Shown here in pieces: positions 40,914 through 50,417 of a stretch of DNA of 64,000 nt. The first letter of the stretch is position 1. Each line of letters starts with the position of its first letter. The notes below the pieces were generated by a model. The model was not told where the DNA came from, did no database searches, and was given only the letters and a program-made list of their open reading frames with translations. This DNA is from Candidatus Lernaella stagnicola (GTDB taxonomy: Bacteria; Lernaellota; Lernaellaia; Lernaellales; Lernaellaceae): assembly GCA_030765525.1 (NCBI GenBank), contig JAVCCK010000042.1, positions 62,001-126,000 on the forward strand, written 5' to 3'. A program made the translations under genes and the position numbers.

Positions 40914-41969
40914 ATGTACACACGCAGACCACGCAACGAAAAAGAGTTGCAGCTTGATATCTGCATCAATGAAGATGTCTGCCCGTGGCAGTCGACAGGG
41001 TTTGACCGCTATTTCTTCGTCCACGAAGCCCTGCCGGAAATCGACCGCGATGAAGTGGACGTCACAACCGAATTCCTCGGCAAGAAACTACGCGCGCCGA
41101 TCATGATCGCTCCGATGACCGGCGGCTTTGAAACCGCGGCGAAAATCAATCGTCACCTGGCGCAAGCCGCCCAGGAACTCGGCGTGGCGATGAGTGTGGG
41201 CAGCCAGAAAATCGCCATCGAGAAGCCGGAACAGGCCGCCACCTTCCAAGTGCGCGACGTCGCGCCGGACATTCTGCTGTTCGCCAATGTGGGTGCCGTG
41301 CAACTCAATTACGGATACGGCGTGGAAAAAATGCAGCAGGTCGTCGACATGATCGGCGCCGACGCGTTGTGCCTGCACCTGAATCCGTTGCAGGAAGCGC
41401 TCAAGGAAGAGGGAAACGTCAACTTCACCGATCTGGCCGAAAAAATCGCGGTGATCGCCCAGGAATTATCGGTGCCCGTGTTTGTGCGTGAAGTGTGCAA
41501 CGGCATCAGCCCGCGTACCGCGGAACTGTTGATTCGCGCCGGCGTGGCCGGTATCGACGTGGGCGGCGCGGGCGGGACCAGTTGGATGATCGTCGAAGGT
41601 TTGATCGCCAAGGACGAAAATCGCCAACGGATCGCCGAGAGTTTCCAGAACTTCGGTATTCCGACTGCGCAGTCGTTGGTCAATGTACGCTCGCTGAGTA
41701 AAACTTTGCCGCTGATTGCTACCGGCGGCGTCCGCTCGGGAAAAGACGTGGCCAAAAGCCTGGCGCTGGGCGCCAACCTCACCGGTATCGCCGCGCCCCT
41801 ATTGAAGCCGGCGTTGGTCAGTCCTGAAAAAGTGATACGAGAGTTGATGCGCGTCATCGAAGAATTGGAAATCTTGCTGTTCTGCCTGGGAAAGAGAAAC
41901 CTGGCCGAATTCCGCGCCGACGAAAACGTGCTGCACGAATACATCGCGCTCGCACCGCATCAGGGCTAG
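40914..41969 (+). CDS. fni: Isopentenyl-diphosphate delta-isomerase, type 2 (FMN-dependent)
   Basis: Interconverts IPP and DMAPP for isoprenoid synthesis, using reduced FMN. 351 aa, normal length. Diagnostic blocks: APIMIAPMTGG, GVAMSVGSQK, FANVGAVQLN, HLNPLQEALKEEGNVNF (catalytic Gln), VREVCNGISPRTAELL, VDVGGAGGTSW-type (IDVGGAGGTSW) and IATGGVRSGKDVAKSLALGA. AAGGA lies 9 nt before the ATG. Its last codons overlap the converging lipoprotein gene by 4 nt. No mevalonate or MEP pathway genes are in the window. Confidence 0.95.
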   Translation: MYTRRPRNEKELQLDICINEDVCPWQSTGFDRYFFVHEALPEIDRDEVDVTTEFLGKKLRAPIMIAPMTGGFETAAKINRHLAQAAQELGVAMSVGSQKIAIEKPEQAATFQVRDVAPDILLFANVGAVQLNYGYGVEKMQQVVDMIGADALCLHLNPLQEALKEEGNVNFTDLAEKIAVIAQELSVPVFVREVCNGISPRTAELLIRAGVAGIDVGGAGGTSWMIVEGLIAKDENRQRIAESFQNFGIPTAQSLVNVRSLSKTLPLIATGGVRSGKDVAKSLALGANLTGIAAPLLKPALVSPEKVIRELMRVIEELEILLFCLGKRNLAEFRADENVLHEYIALAPHQG

Positions 41970-42619
41970 CGCGCGCGCAGAATCGACTCGCCGCGCTTGC
42001 GGAGTTTTTCCGCAAAATCCAACGATAGATAGAATAAGGCGTTGTTGATCGCCTGCTCGAAACGCGTGCCGTGCGTCAGCGCGCCGGTCACACCGGCCTT
42101 TTGTTGCGCCCCGGTCGCCAACGAACGATATGCCACCGGCACCGCGGGGCGCCGGCCCGGAACACCCTCGGATTGGAGCAGCAGGCCGCGTTCCCTGCCC
42201 GTGTCCACCTCCCGTACGATGACTTCCATCGTGAATTGCACGAGAAAACGATTCTCCCGGTGTTTTCGGAATTCAAAGTAGGGATTTTGCGGCACGCAAA
42301 TCAGGTCGAACTCTTTCCCGGTCGGCTCTTCCACCCACTCCACCTGCTCAACCGCAAGTCGCGCCGCGTCGAATAGCCCGTTGGCAATCGCCAGGCCTAA
42401 TTGTTTGTCCAAGCCGTATTTTTCACCGACGCCCGCCGGAACGCGATCCAACGCGGACGTTTTCACCAGCGCAACGCGCAGCGGCAGTTTGGGGAAATCC
42501 TCCGGTATTTCGGCATGGACGAAAGGCCGGCGCGCAATCTCGTAACTGCGCGTGCACGCCAACGCAAACGCCAATGCGGCGATCACCAGGATAAGGCTGA
42601 AGTTTCGAATACTCCGCAT
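41966..42619 (-). CDS. Putative lipoprotein, 217 aa
   Basis: ATG at 42619 gives signal LILVIAALAFALAC (lipobox Cys about 22). An upstream ATG at 42685 is less likely because a promoter (42627-42655) sits between. The mature domain has LPLRVALVKTSALDRV and AIANGLFDAARLAVEQVEWV, typical of GNA1162-like or TssJ-like periplasmic lipoproteins, but no firm family. The -10 box is 7 nt before the start, so the mRNA is probably leaderless. Confidence 0.68.
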   Translation of the reverse strand: MRSIRNFSLILVIAALAFALACTRSYEIARRPFVHAEIPEDFPKLPLRVALVKTSALDRVPAGVGEKYGLDKQLGLAIANGLFDAARLAVEQVEWVEEPTGKEFDLICVPQNPYFEFRKHRENRFLVQFTMEVIVREVDTGRERGLLLQSEGVPGRRPAVPVAYRSLATGAQQKAGVTGALTHGTRFEQAINNALFYLSLDFAEKLRKRGESILRAR

Positions 42620-42626
42620 GCCCGCG

Positions 42627-42655
42627 ATGATACGGACGCCGGCCGCAGCCCGCAA
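42627..42655 (-). promoter_or_regulatory. Putative promoter of the 217-aa lipoprotein
   Basis: Minus-strand TTGCGG (42650-42655), 17-nt spacer, TATCAT (42627-42632), 7 nt from the ATG. Confidence 0.55.
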
Positions 42656-42706
42656 GGTGACGGCAAACACTTTTATGGCACGCATCGCGCTCGACGAAAC
42701 CGGCGG

Positions 42707-44209
42707 CTAGAGCCCGTAAATCGGAGAATACTTCTCGCGCAGGTAGTCCATGAGCGGTTGCGCGCTCGGCGGCTCGCCGGTGGCCCATTCGATGAGTTCG
42801 TCGCCGGGCAGACGTTTCCCCTGCGTATGGATTTTCTCCCGTAGCCACGCGAGTATCGGCGCGAAATCGCCTCGCTCGATCAGGCCGTCCATGTCCGCCA
42901 GGTCGGCGCGAATCGCCTTGTACAATTGCGCCGCGTACAAATTGCCGATCGTATACGTTGGGAAATACCCCAACGCACCCAGCGACCAGTGGATGTCCTG
43001 CAACACGCCGTCGGCATCGCGGGGCACATCGATGTGCAGGTAATCCTTCATCTTGCGATTCCACACCTCGGGAAGGTCGTTCACCGAAATCCGCCCGGCC
43101 ACGAGGTCGACCTCTATTTCGAAGCGCAGAATGATATGCAGGTTGTACGTCACCTCATCAGCCTCGACCCGAATCAGCGACGGTTTCACGATGTTCATCA
43201 TTCGATGCACGGCTTCTAACGACACGTCGTGCAATTGCTCCGGGTAAAACTCTTGCAGCGTCGGATAGAAGTGTTTCCAGAACGGCAGACTGCGACCGAT
43301 CACGTTTTCCCAAAACCGGCTTTGACTTTCATGCACGCCGAGCGAAACCGCTTCGCCACGCGGCGTATCGAGGTGTTCGTCGGGCACTCCCTGCTCGTAC
43401 ATGGCATGACCGGCTTCGTGAATCGTGGCGATCAGACTGGGGCGAAAATCGTCTTCGAAAAAACGCGTCGTGATGCGCACGTCACCTTTTTGTCCGCTGC
43501 AAAAGGGATGCGCCGCAACGTCCTGACGGCCGCCGGCGAAATCGAATCCGAGGCTTTTCACGACCGTACGCGCGAACGCCCGCTGCTTGTCGATCGGATA
43601 ATGCCGGCCGATGATCGCTGAGGCGTCGACCGGTTCCGCGTCCAGGATCGTCTCCAGAAACGGCACGAGCCGATCCCGCAAATCACCCAGCAAGGTGCGG
43701 ATCGACGACTCCGTGGCAAAAGGTTCGTGGCGGTCGAGCATGGCGTCGTAAGGTTTGTCTTCATAGCCCAACGCCGCGGCTTCCTGTTTGCGTAGTTCCA
43801 CGGTGCGTTCCAGCAACGGCGCGAAAGCCGCAAAATTGTCGTCGCGACGCGCTTCCACCCAAGCTGACTGGGCTTTGCTGTCGTGCCGACTCATCTCTTC
43901 GACCAACGCGACCGGCACCTTCACGGCGCGGTCAATCTCGCGCTTGATCTCGCGCACGTTTACTCGGCCGGTTTCGTCGAGTTCGTCGACCCGCTCCGCC
44001 AAGGCGTTGAGGCGTTCGACCATCACCTGGTCGGTTAACCGACGATGTAGAATCCCGTCCATGAGCGCCACTTGCTCGGAACGACGCCCAATGCCCAGCG
44101 GCGGCATGTTGACCTGTTGGTCCCAGTGCAACAGGCCGCCGACGCCCGCCAGCACGCTGATTTCCCGGTACCACCGGATGATTTCATCGTAGGTTTGTTG
44201 GGTCTTCAA
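42707..44209 (-). CDS. Carboxypeptidase Taq (M32 metallocarboxypeptidase)
   Basis: 500-aa cytoplasmic zinc carboxypeptidase with the M32 signatures: HEAGH at residues 264-268, HESQSRFWEN at 293-302 (third ligand Glu294) and IRVEADEVTYNLHIILRFE near 350. It removes C-terminal residues from peptides with broad specificity. The start codon is TTG at 44209 with AAGGTGG about 7 nt upstream. Downstream of the GH43-like gene by 27 nt, so they may share a transcript. Confidence 0.95.
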   Translation of the reverse strand: MKTQQTYDEIIRWYREISVLAGVGGLLHWDQQVNMPPLGIGRRSEQVALMDGILHRRLTDQVMVERLNALAERVDELDETGRVNVREIKREIDRAVKVPVALVEEMSRHDSKAQSAWVEARRDDNFAAFAPLLERTVELRKQEAAALGYEDKPYDAMLDRHEPFATESSIRTLLGDLRDRLVPFLETILDAEPVDASAIIGRHYPIDKQRAFARTVVKSLGFDFAGGRQDVAAHPFCSGQKGDVRITTRFFEDDFRPSLIATIHEAGHAMYEQGVPDEHLDTPRGEAVSLGVHESQSRFWENVIGRSLPFWKHFYPTLQEFYPEQLHDVSLEAVHRMMNIVKPSLIRVEADEVTYNLHIILRFEIEVDLVAGRISVNDLPEVWNRKMKDYLHIDVPRDADGVLQDIHWSLGALGYFPTYTIGNLYAAQLYKAIRADLADMDGLIERGDFAPILAWLREKIHTQGKRLPGDELIEWATGEPPSAQPLMDYLREKYSPIYGL

Positions 44210-44236
44210 TATTTCCCACCTTTCTCGCGCGAGCGC

Positions 44237-45142
44237 CTAATCCCACTGGGCGCGCGCAAATCCTATGTATTCCTTGCCCTTCGACCAACCGTCGCGTGCG
44301 TTGAAGTAGAGGCGTGTCTCGTCTTCGAACACGGCCAAATCAAACGCATACACGAAAGCCCGCAGCCACCCCTCGCCCGTCGGTTGGATGATGGGCTGCT
44401 CATGCACTTGCCGAAAACGATAACCGTCGTCGGATTCCAACAACATGATCGCTGATCCGTGCCGGCCGTCCGGGCCGCGGTAAATGCCGTTGTTGAAAGC
44501 CCAGAATCCGCCGCCTTCCTTCGGGTACAACTTGATCGAGCCCGCGCCGCGGTTTCGCCAACGGTGATCGGGGTCCGGCCCGATAATCGGCACCGCATGC
44601 CGCCGGTAAGGACCCAGGATATGCTCGCTTTCAGCGACCCCAATATACCGCGGCTCGGTCACGAGTGTATCAAACAACGCGATGGCTCCGGCGCTGTAAT
44701 ACAAGCGGTAGGTGTCGCCATCCTTGACCAATCCCGGGCAGCTCGTATAGCTCGGCAAGCGTCCTTCCCAGGCCAGCAACGGCGCCAGGATTTCCCGCTC
44801 CGCGCTCCAGGTTTCTAAGTCGGTCGAAGTACGGGCGCAGATTCGGGAACGGTGGTAGGTCGCCGCGTGCAATTCGTAGAACAGGTGGAATACCCCGTCC
44901 TCCGGGTAAACGAAGGCGCGCATACCCCGGCAAACATTCCCGATCAACCGCCATGCCACGCCGTCCTCCCCGATGAAATGCTGCACGTGCCGCAACGTGT
45001 TGCAGAACAAGTGCCATTGCCCGTCGGGCGATTCGCCTGGTGTCAGCACGGTGGGATCGCCCATCAGCCAGTTGGGCGGGGACGGATGGATGACAGGATT
45101 ATCCGGATGCAGCACCCATCTCGCGGCGGCCAGGTCCTTCAT
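44237..45142 (-). CDS. GH43/GH130-like five-bladed beta-propeller protein
   Basis: 301 aa. Repeated propeller strands of glycosidase type: HPDNPVIHPSPPNWLMGDPT, FHLFYELHAATYHRSRICAR, YRLYYSAGAIALFDTLVTEP and IGVAESEHILGPYRRHAV. This pattern is common to GH43, GH32 and GH130; the catalytic Asp/Glu set cannot be assigned by eye. No signal peptide, so the protein may act on internal glycosides or sugar phosphates. GAGG stands 5 nt before the ATG at 45142. Confidence 0.72.
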   Translation of the reverse strand: MKDLAAARWVLHPDNPVIHPSPPNWLMGDPTVLTPGESPDGQWHLFCNTLRHVQHFIGEDGVAWRLIGNVCRGMRAFVYPEDGVFHLFYELHAATYHRSRICARTSTDLETWSAEREILAPLLAWEGRLPSYTSCPGLVKDGDTYRLYYSAGAIALFDTLVTEPRYIGVAESEHILGPYRRHAVPIIGPDPDHRWRNRGAGSIKLYPKEGGGFWAFNNGIYRGPDGRHGSAIMLLESDDGYRFRQVHEQPIIQPTGEGWLRAFVYAFDLAVFEDETRLYFNARDGWSKGKEYIGFARAQWD

Positions 45143-45179
45143 CGTCACCTCGCAGGTCGTCATTTTGCGGAGACGTCGC

Positions 45180-45208
45180 ATTATGATAGCCCGTCCGGCG
45201 GCTCGCAA
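45180..45208 (-). promoter_or_regulatory. Putative promoter of the GH43-like gene
   Basis: Minus-strand TTGCGA (45203-45208), 17-nt spacer, CATAAT (45180-45185). Confidence 0.5.
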
Positions 45209-45241
45209 GCGCTTGGTCGGTGCCTCGGTCGGCGGTTTCGT

Positions 45242-45269
45242 TTGACCCCCTCGGGGCGCGCGGTATAAT
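45242..45269 (+). promoter_or_regulatory. Strong putative promoter of the zinc-ribbon/DUF2207-like pair
   Basis: TTGACC (45242-45247), 16-nt spacer, perfect TATAAT (45264-45269), then GGAGG and ATG at 45297. Confidence 0.7.
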
Positions 45270-45296
45270 TCAATTTATTCCCACCCGGAGGTTTGC

Positions 45297-45671
45297 ATGC
45301 GTTTGGGCCGCCTGATCGGTTTTGGCTTCGCCGCGTTGTGCTTATTGCTGGGTCTGATCTACCTGCTGTCCCTGGCGTCGCCCCAAGCAATGAACAAGAC
45401 GGCTAACGGCCTGATTGCGGCGGCGCTGTTGGCGATCGGCGTCGGGTTGCTCATCGTGACGTTGAAATTCCTGCCGGCCCAAAAAATCGAGCACACGGTC
45501 GTACGGAAGATCGAACTGCCGGGTGAAACCGAACTGCGGGAAATCAAGTGCCGTAATTGTGGGGGAGCGCTCGGCCAAGACAACATCGACATCGCCCGCG
45601 ACGGCAGCGTCACCGTAACGTGTCCCTATTGTTCTTCCACCTACCAGATCACGGAGGCTCCCCTATGGTGA
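45297..45671 (+). CDS. Small membrane protein with C-terminal zinc ribbon
   Basis: 124 aa. Two transmembrane helices (LIGFGFAALCLLLGLIYLLS; GLIAAALLAIGVGLLIVTL) are followed by a Cys4 ribbon (CRNCGG and CPYCSS). The ribbon would be cytoplasmic if both termini are inside. It overlaps the next gene by 7 nt and has GGAGG before its ATG. Likely works with the DUF2207-like partner. Confidence 0.78.
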   Translation: MRLGRLIGFGFAALCLLLGLIYLLSLASPQAMNKTANGLIAAALLAIGVGLLIVTLKFLPAQKIEHTVVRKIELPGETELREIKCRNCGGALGQDNIDIARDGSVTVTCPYCSSTYQITEAPLW

Positions 45672-47281
45672 GCGCGGCCCGTTATCTCGGCTGGTTTGTC
45701 GTTGCGTTGTTGGCGTTGTGCCTCGCCGCGCCGGCGGCGGCGGCGACAACCTATGTTTTCGAAGTGCCGGAAATGACGATCGACCTGTGGCCGCAACTCG
45801 ACGGCGGTCTGCGCGTGCGGTACAAAATCGTCTTCAAAAACCTCAGCCATGATCCCTTGGATATCGTCGATATCGGCACGCCGAATGACGACTTCCAACT
45901 CGATTCCTTTTCGGCCTCCATCAACGGCACTTCGCTTTCCACGTTTCGCCCGAGCCAATACGTCACCGGCGTCGAAATCCCGCTGGCGCCCCACGAGATT
46001 CAACACCAGCGTGAGGGCACGCTTCTGGTCGAGTTCGTCCACCCGGACATGGTCTACTACGATAGTGATGACAAGTCCTTCACGAGTGTGGAGTTCGGCA
46101 ACACGTATTTCGGTGAAGAGTTCATCCGCAAGTATACGAAGCTCACCATGCGTTGGCATTTTCCCGATGGCGTCACCGGCAACGAAACGAAATGGCACCG
46201 CGACGAACCCATCGAAAAAGCGACCGTCGGCAATCACTTGGTGTTCACGTATCGGTGGGATCAGGTTCCGCTCAAACGCATGTACAAAACCGGCATCGGC
46301 TTTCCCGCCCGCGTGATGCAGGAAGGCGCCATCACGGAACACACTTTGTTCGACTCCTGCGCGGAACTCATCGCCGCGAGTTGCGGATTGATCGCCGCCT
46401 GCGCCCCCGCGATAATCTTCTTCGCCATTGTCGGATTGGTGGTCGGCCTCCCTTACTTCCTCCGTCGTCGCCGCCTCCGTCGCTACCTGCCCCCGGCCAT
46501 CGGCATCGAGGGCGCCGGTCCCAAACGCGGGCTGGCCGCGCCGGAAGCCGCAGTCATCCTGGAATTGCCGCCGGACAAGGTGCTGATGATGATCCTGTTC
46601 GGCGTGATCAAAAAAGGCGCCGCTCGCGTCGAGAAGCACGACCCGCTGACGCTCGAAAAGCTCGAGCCCGAACCCAAGCAGCTACGACCTTACGAACGCA
46701 AATTTTTGGTTGCGATCAACAAAAACGGCCGGCTCTCGCAAGCCAAGCTCAAGTCGATGTTCGTCTCGCTCGTACGCGCCGCGAACCGCCGTCTGAAAGG
46801 CTTTTCTCGCCGCGAAAGCCGCGATTACTACAAGGGCATCGTCGAGCAGGCTTGGCAACAAGTCGAGGGCGCCGCCACGCCCGAAGTGGGTGAGTTGTTC
46901 GCCGAAAAAGCCGAATGGTTGGCGATGGACGATGACTTCGGCGACCGCACCTCCCACACATTCGGCGACCGCGACGTGATTGTGCTACCGGGTTGGTGGG
47001 CGTCGGGATGGGGACATTATCGATCCGCGCCGAGTCCCACACCCTCCGGCACATTCACGATCCCCGGTGCCAATTGGGCGGCCGATTTCACCCAATCCGT
47101 CGGCCACTTTTCCTCGACGGTCGTCGATTCCGTCTCCTCTTTCACCAGCGCCGTGACGCACGTCACCAATCCGCCGCCGGTCTCCTCGACGAGCGGGGGA
47201 TCTTCCTCGGGCGGTGGGGGCTGCGCGTGTGCGTGCGCCTGCGCCGGTTGCGCTTGCGCTTGCGCCGGTGGGGGCCGCTGA
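45665..47281 (+). CDS. DUF2207-like membrane protein with Cys-Ala repeat tail
   Basis: Signal (WFVVALLALCLAAPAAA), an N-terminal beta-domain like that of DUF2207 proteins (residues 30-215), a transmembrane helix near 250 (APAIIFFAIVGLVVGLPYFL), a cytoplasmic winged-helix-like region (VLMMILFGVIKKGAARVEKH), and a Ser/Gly-rich C-terminus. The last residues alternate Cys and Ala (CACACACAGCACACAGGGR), replacing the Gly-rich tail common in this group. ATG at 45665 lies inside the 3' end of the zinc-ribbon gene with GGAGG 6 nt upstream. Confidence 0.8.
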   Translation: MVSAARYLGWFVVALLALCLAAPAAAATTYVFEVPEMTIDLWPQLDGGLRVRYKIVFKNLSHDPLDIVDIGTPNDDFQLDSFSASINGTSLSTFRPSQYVTGVEIPLAPHEIQHQREGTLLVEFVHPDMVYYDSDDKSFTSVEFGNTYFGEEFIRKYTKLTMRWHFPDGVTGNETKWHRDEPIEKATVGNHLVFTYRWDQVPLKRMYKTGIGFPARVMQEGAITEHTLFDSCAELIAASCGLIAACAPAIIFFAIVGLVVGLPYFLRRRRLRRYLPPAIGIEGAGPKRGLAAPEAAVILELPPDKVLMMILFGVIKKGAARVEKHDPLTLEKLEPEPKQLRPYERKFLVAINKNGRLSQAKLKSMFVSLVRAANRRLKGFSRRESRDYYKGIVEQAWQQVEGAATPEVGELFAEKAEWLAMDDDFGDRTSHTFGDRDVIVLPGWWASGWGHYRSAPSPTPSGTFTIPGANWAADFTQSVGHFSSTVVDSVSSFTSAVTHVTNPPPVSSTSGGSSSGGGGCACACACAGCACACAGGGR

Positions 47282-47291
47282 TCGCGGCTGC

Positions 47292-50246
47292 TTATTTGAG
47301 GAGTGCCATCAAGCGCGCGGTGTACGACTCGTCCCTCGCCGTTTGGTCGTCGGGGCGCTCGGTGAGGTATTGCCGATACGCTTCGGCGGCTTGATCGTAC
47401 GCCTCACCGGCAACGAGCAGACGCGCCAAATGCAATTGCGCCGTATGATCGCTTGGGTCACGGCGGACGATTTCCCGCCACGCCTCCACCGCCGCGCGCG
47501 ACGCTTCGGGGAGTTTTTCCAGCAGTTGCGCCCTCGTACGCCGCCCTTCCGAGTGATCGGGGCAGTAAACGAGTAGCATATCTAACTCATTCAGCGACGC
47601 GGCGATGTCTCCGTCCCTCCGGCGAACCCGCGCCAAGTCAAAGCGCCACGCGCATTGGCCCGGATCTTCGACCAACAATTGCTCCAGAACGGTCGGATCA
47701 TCGACGTGGTTGAAATCGAGCCCGGTGGTCAGCGCTTCCCGCCCGCCTTGTTGCCGCGTCAGCATGCGATCGGCGTATACGAGTTCCGCCAAGGCGCTGA
47801 GGTCGGCAGGATCGCACGCCACGGCCTGGCGCAGCCACACGTACGCCGCCGCAAACCGACCGGCGTGTCGCGCCATGACGCCAAGGCCGAAGTACGCCTC
47901 GCTTTCATCCGGCGCTAGAGACAGCACCGTGTGGTACTCCCGCGCCGCGACATCATGGCGTTTTGTTGCTCGCGCCACGTGGGCCAATCCTAAATGGGCG
48001 CGAACGTTGCGCGGCTCGATCGCCAACACGGCGTTGTACCCGGCGTCCGCCTCGTCCAGGTCGCCACTTTCGCGTTGATAATCTGCGAGGATGAGACGGG
48101 CGCGCACTTCTGTAGGATTCTGCTCGAGGATCGCGCGCAATTTCGCCTCGGCCTCTTTTTGCGCCGCCGAACGAACTTTGGCCGCCAGCGCTTCAAAAAA
48201 CAGAGAGCGATCTTCTCGGCGTTTATCCGCCACTTCCTCCAACAAGCGCACGGCTCGATCGTACTGCTCCTGCCGCGCCAGAAGACGGCCCAACAACAAT
48301 CGCGTGTCGTCGTCTCCCGGGTCGCGAGTCAAGATGAACTCACTCAACTCCACCGCTCGTGCAAGCGTGTCGGGCCGTTGCGCGTGCAGCCCGGCGAGTC
48401 TGCGATAGGCCGCCAAATCCGCAAAAGTGTTGGAAATCCGGGTCTCCAACATGTCGATTTCCTGCCGGCGTCGACGCCGCGCGTTTTCGTCGGACGATGC
48501 GAATCCCGCCGCCGCCAAACCGGCCGGATCAACGCTCACCGCCTTCCGAATCGCCCGCACCGCTTCGTCGTGATGCCCAAGGTGGCCGTGTACCGCGGCC
48601 ACACCAAGCAGCGCCGTGACACTTTGAGGATCGATCGCCGCACCCGCATCGAAAGCAGCCAACGCCTCGTCCCAACGTTTTTCGTCCGTGAACAGTTGGC
48701 CCAGTTGCTCTTGAGGCGCAGCTTTATCCGGGTGGTCCTGCGCCGCCTGCTCCAATACCCGGCGCGCTTTTTTCGCGTGTTTTGAACGACGCATTCCGGC
48801 CCGTAACTTGCGCCACCAGACGGATAGTTGGAAGCCGTTCCCTTCCATATGTTTTTGCAGGCGATCGACCTGCGCCCCCAGCGATGCGGCGAAACGGGCG
48901 TGCGCCTCCGCCAACGCCAAGGCCGTGGATAGATTCATGGCGCCGCTCTCTCGACTTGCTTCGAACTCGGAAATCGCCTCCTCAAACTGTCCCGCCGAAA
49001 GTAGAATTCGCGCGAATAATTCGCGAGCTTCGCCCCGGTTCCCCGCCGCCTCTAATACCAGCCGACCTTCTTCGACAGCCTGCTGCTTCCGCCCGGCCCG
49101 CAACAGCAAACGAGCCAACGCCGTGCGAGCCTGGGTGTCGGTGGGATTCTGCGCGAGGATTCTGTGGTATTGCTCGACAGCGCTATCCACTTCGTCTCGC
49201 CGGCTCAGCAAACGCGCCAGTTCGTTGCGAGCAATCAGGTCGTTCGGGTGATCGTTGAGAAACTCATGGTAGATCATCAAAGCATCGCCGGTCGAAGCGG
49301 TGTCGGCTGCATAAACCCGTGCCAAGTTCAATCGCGTGTCGCGGTCGTCCGGTTCCAGGGCCAGGGCCTCGCGATACGCCGCGGCCGCTTCCAGCGAGTT
49401 TTGTTGCGCGGCCAGCACGTCACCGCGCAACCGCCACGCTTCAACGTCGCGCCGGTCAGCGGCTAAGAGCCCGGCCAGCGTAGCCAGGGCACCGGCTGGT
49501 TGACCGGTAGCGTGGTAGGCACGCGCCAGACCGACGCCGCTTTGTCGCTGGAAGTCGGTATGCGCGGCAAGATGGTTGAACTGACGAATAGCGTCGCCAT
49601 AGCGCTCGACGGCCATCATCTGCTCGGCCAACAATAAGCGGGCTTCGTTGTCGTCCGGGTGACTCGCGAGGCAGATTTCCAGGTGTTTGATCGCACCCTG
49701 CCTATCACCCCGCTCGGCCTTGGCGCGGGCGAGGATTCGATGGGCGCGCGGCTCGTCGACCTTCACCTGCAAAACACGTTCGGCTAAGCGGGCGGCTTCG
49801 GCAAGTTGCTGCTGATCAGTAGCCAGTATCGAAGCCAGTTCGAGAGCGGCTTCGGTGTTGTCCTTGGATTCGGCCAGCAGATCGCGGTAGGTTCGTTCGG
49901 CGTCCTCTTGGCGACCGAGGCGCTGATAAAAACGCGCCAATCCCATTTTTCCAAAGGCAGGGTCGGAACCGTGGCTCGCCACGTTTTGCCAAGCCTCCAT
50001 GACCGCCGCGGAATCGATCTGCTCGCCACGCTCGAGCATGACCGTGTACGCTTCGGCCAACAAACGCCACGCTTCGGCGTTGCCCGGCTCGTCCTCCACC
50101 GCGGCCCGCAGGCGATCGACCGCCGCGCGGTATTGACCCAGACGGTAAAGTGACGCGCCGTCTTCGAAGGCTCCGGCCCATAGGTGACCCGGCCATAGCA
50201 ACGCGAAACACGCGAAGACGAGAATCGCCACACAGCTACGCTTCAA
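47292..50246 (-). CDS. Large secreted TPR protein, 984 aa
   Basis: TTG start at 50246 chosen because GGGAGA lies 5-6 nt upstream and the residues after it form a signal peptide (SCVAILVFACFALLWPGHLWA). The rest is an almost continuous array of TPR helices (AEAWRLLAEAYTVMLERGEQ; YRDLLAESKDNTEAALELAS; AEAKLRAILEQNPTEVRARL), more than twenty repeats. Probably a periplasmic scaffold like those in exopolysaccharide or secretion systems. UDP-GlcNAc 2-epimerase is divergent from it, but no polysaccharide locus is seen. Confidence 0.85.
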   Translation of the reverse strand: MKRSCVAILVFACFALLWPGHLWAGAFEDGASLYRLGQYRAAVDRLRAAVEDEPGNAEAWRLLAEAYTVMLERGEQIDSAAVMEAWQNVASHGSDPAFGKMGLARFYQRLGRQEDAERTYRDLLAESKDNTEAALELASILATDQQQLAEAARLAERVLQVKVDEPRAHRILARAKAERGDRQGAIKHLEICLASHPDDNEARLLLAEQMMAVERYGDAIRQFNHLAAHTDFQRQSGVGLARAYHATGQPAGALATLAGLLAADRRDVEAWRLRGDVLAAQQNSLEAAAAYREALALEPDDRDTRLNLARVYAADTASTGDALMIYHEFLNDHPNDLIARNELARLLSRRDEVDSAVEQYHRILAQNPTDTQARTALARLLLRAGRKQQAVEEGRLVLEAAGNRGEARELFARILLSAGQFEEAISEFEASRESGAMNLSTALALAEAHARFAASLGAQVDRLQKHMEGNGFQLSVWWRKLRAGMRRSKHAKKARRVLEQAAQDHPDKAAPQEQLGQLFTDEKRWDEALAAFDAGAAIDPQSVTALLGVAAVHGHLGHHDEAVRAIRKAVSVDPAGLAAAGFASSDENARRRRRQEIDMLETRISNTFADLAAYRRLAGLHAQRPDTLARAVELSEFILTRDPGDDDTRLLLGRLLARQEQYDRAVRLLEEVADKRREDRSLFFEALAAKVRSAAQKEAEAKLRAILEQNPTEVRARLILADYQRESGDLDEADAGYNAVLAIEPRNVRAHLGLAHVARATKRHDVAAREYHTVLSLAPDESEAYFGLGVMARHAGRFAAAYVWLRQAVACDPADLSALAELVYADRMLTRQQGGREALTTGLDFNHVDDPTVLEQLLVEDPGQCAWRFDLARVRRRDGDIAASLNELDMLLVYCPDHSEGRRTRAQLLEKLPEASRAAVEAWREIVRRDPSDHTAQLHLARLLVAGEAYDQAAEAYRQYLTERPDDQTARDESYTARLMALLK

Positions 50247-50279
50247 GCAGTTCTCCCTGGTAATCAAACCCCGGAGGCA

Positions 50280-50308
50280 AGAATAGGTAAAGCCGCCGAG
50301 GAAGTAAA
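50280..50308 (-). promoter_or_regulatory. Putative promoter of the TPR gene
   Basis: Minus-strand TTTACT (50303-50308), 17-nt spacer, TATTCT (50280-50285). Confidence 0.45.
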
Positions 50309-50417
50309 CCGCCGAGGTCAAGAGACGCGCATTATCAAACAGTTAGCCGCTTGCTTGCAATTCCTCGCCTGCAACCGCATGATGCGCGAAACGGTACCGG
50401 CCAATACGGAGGATTGC

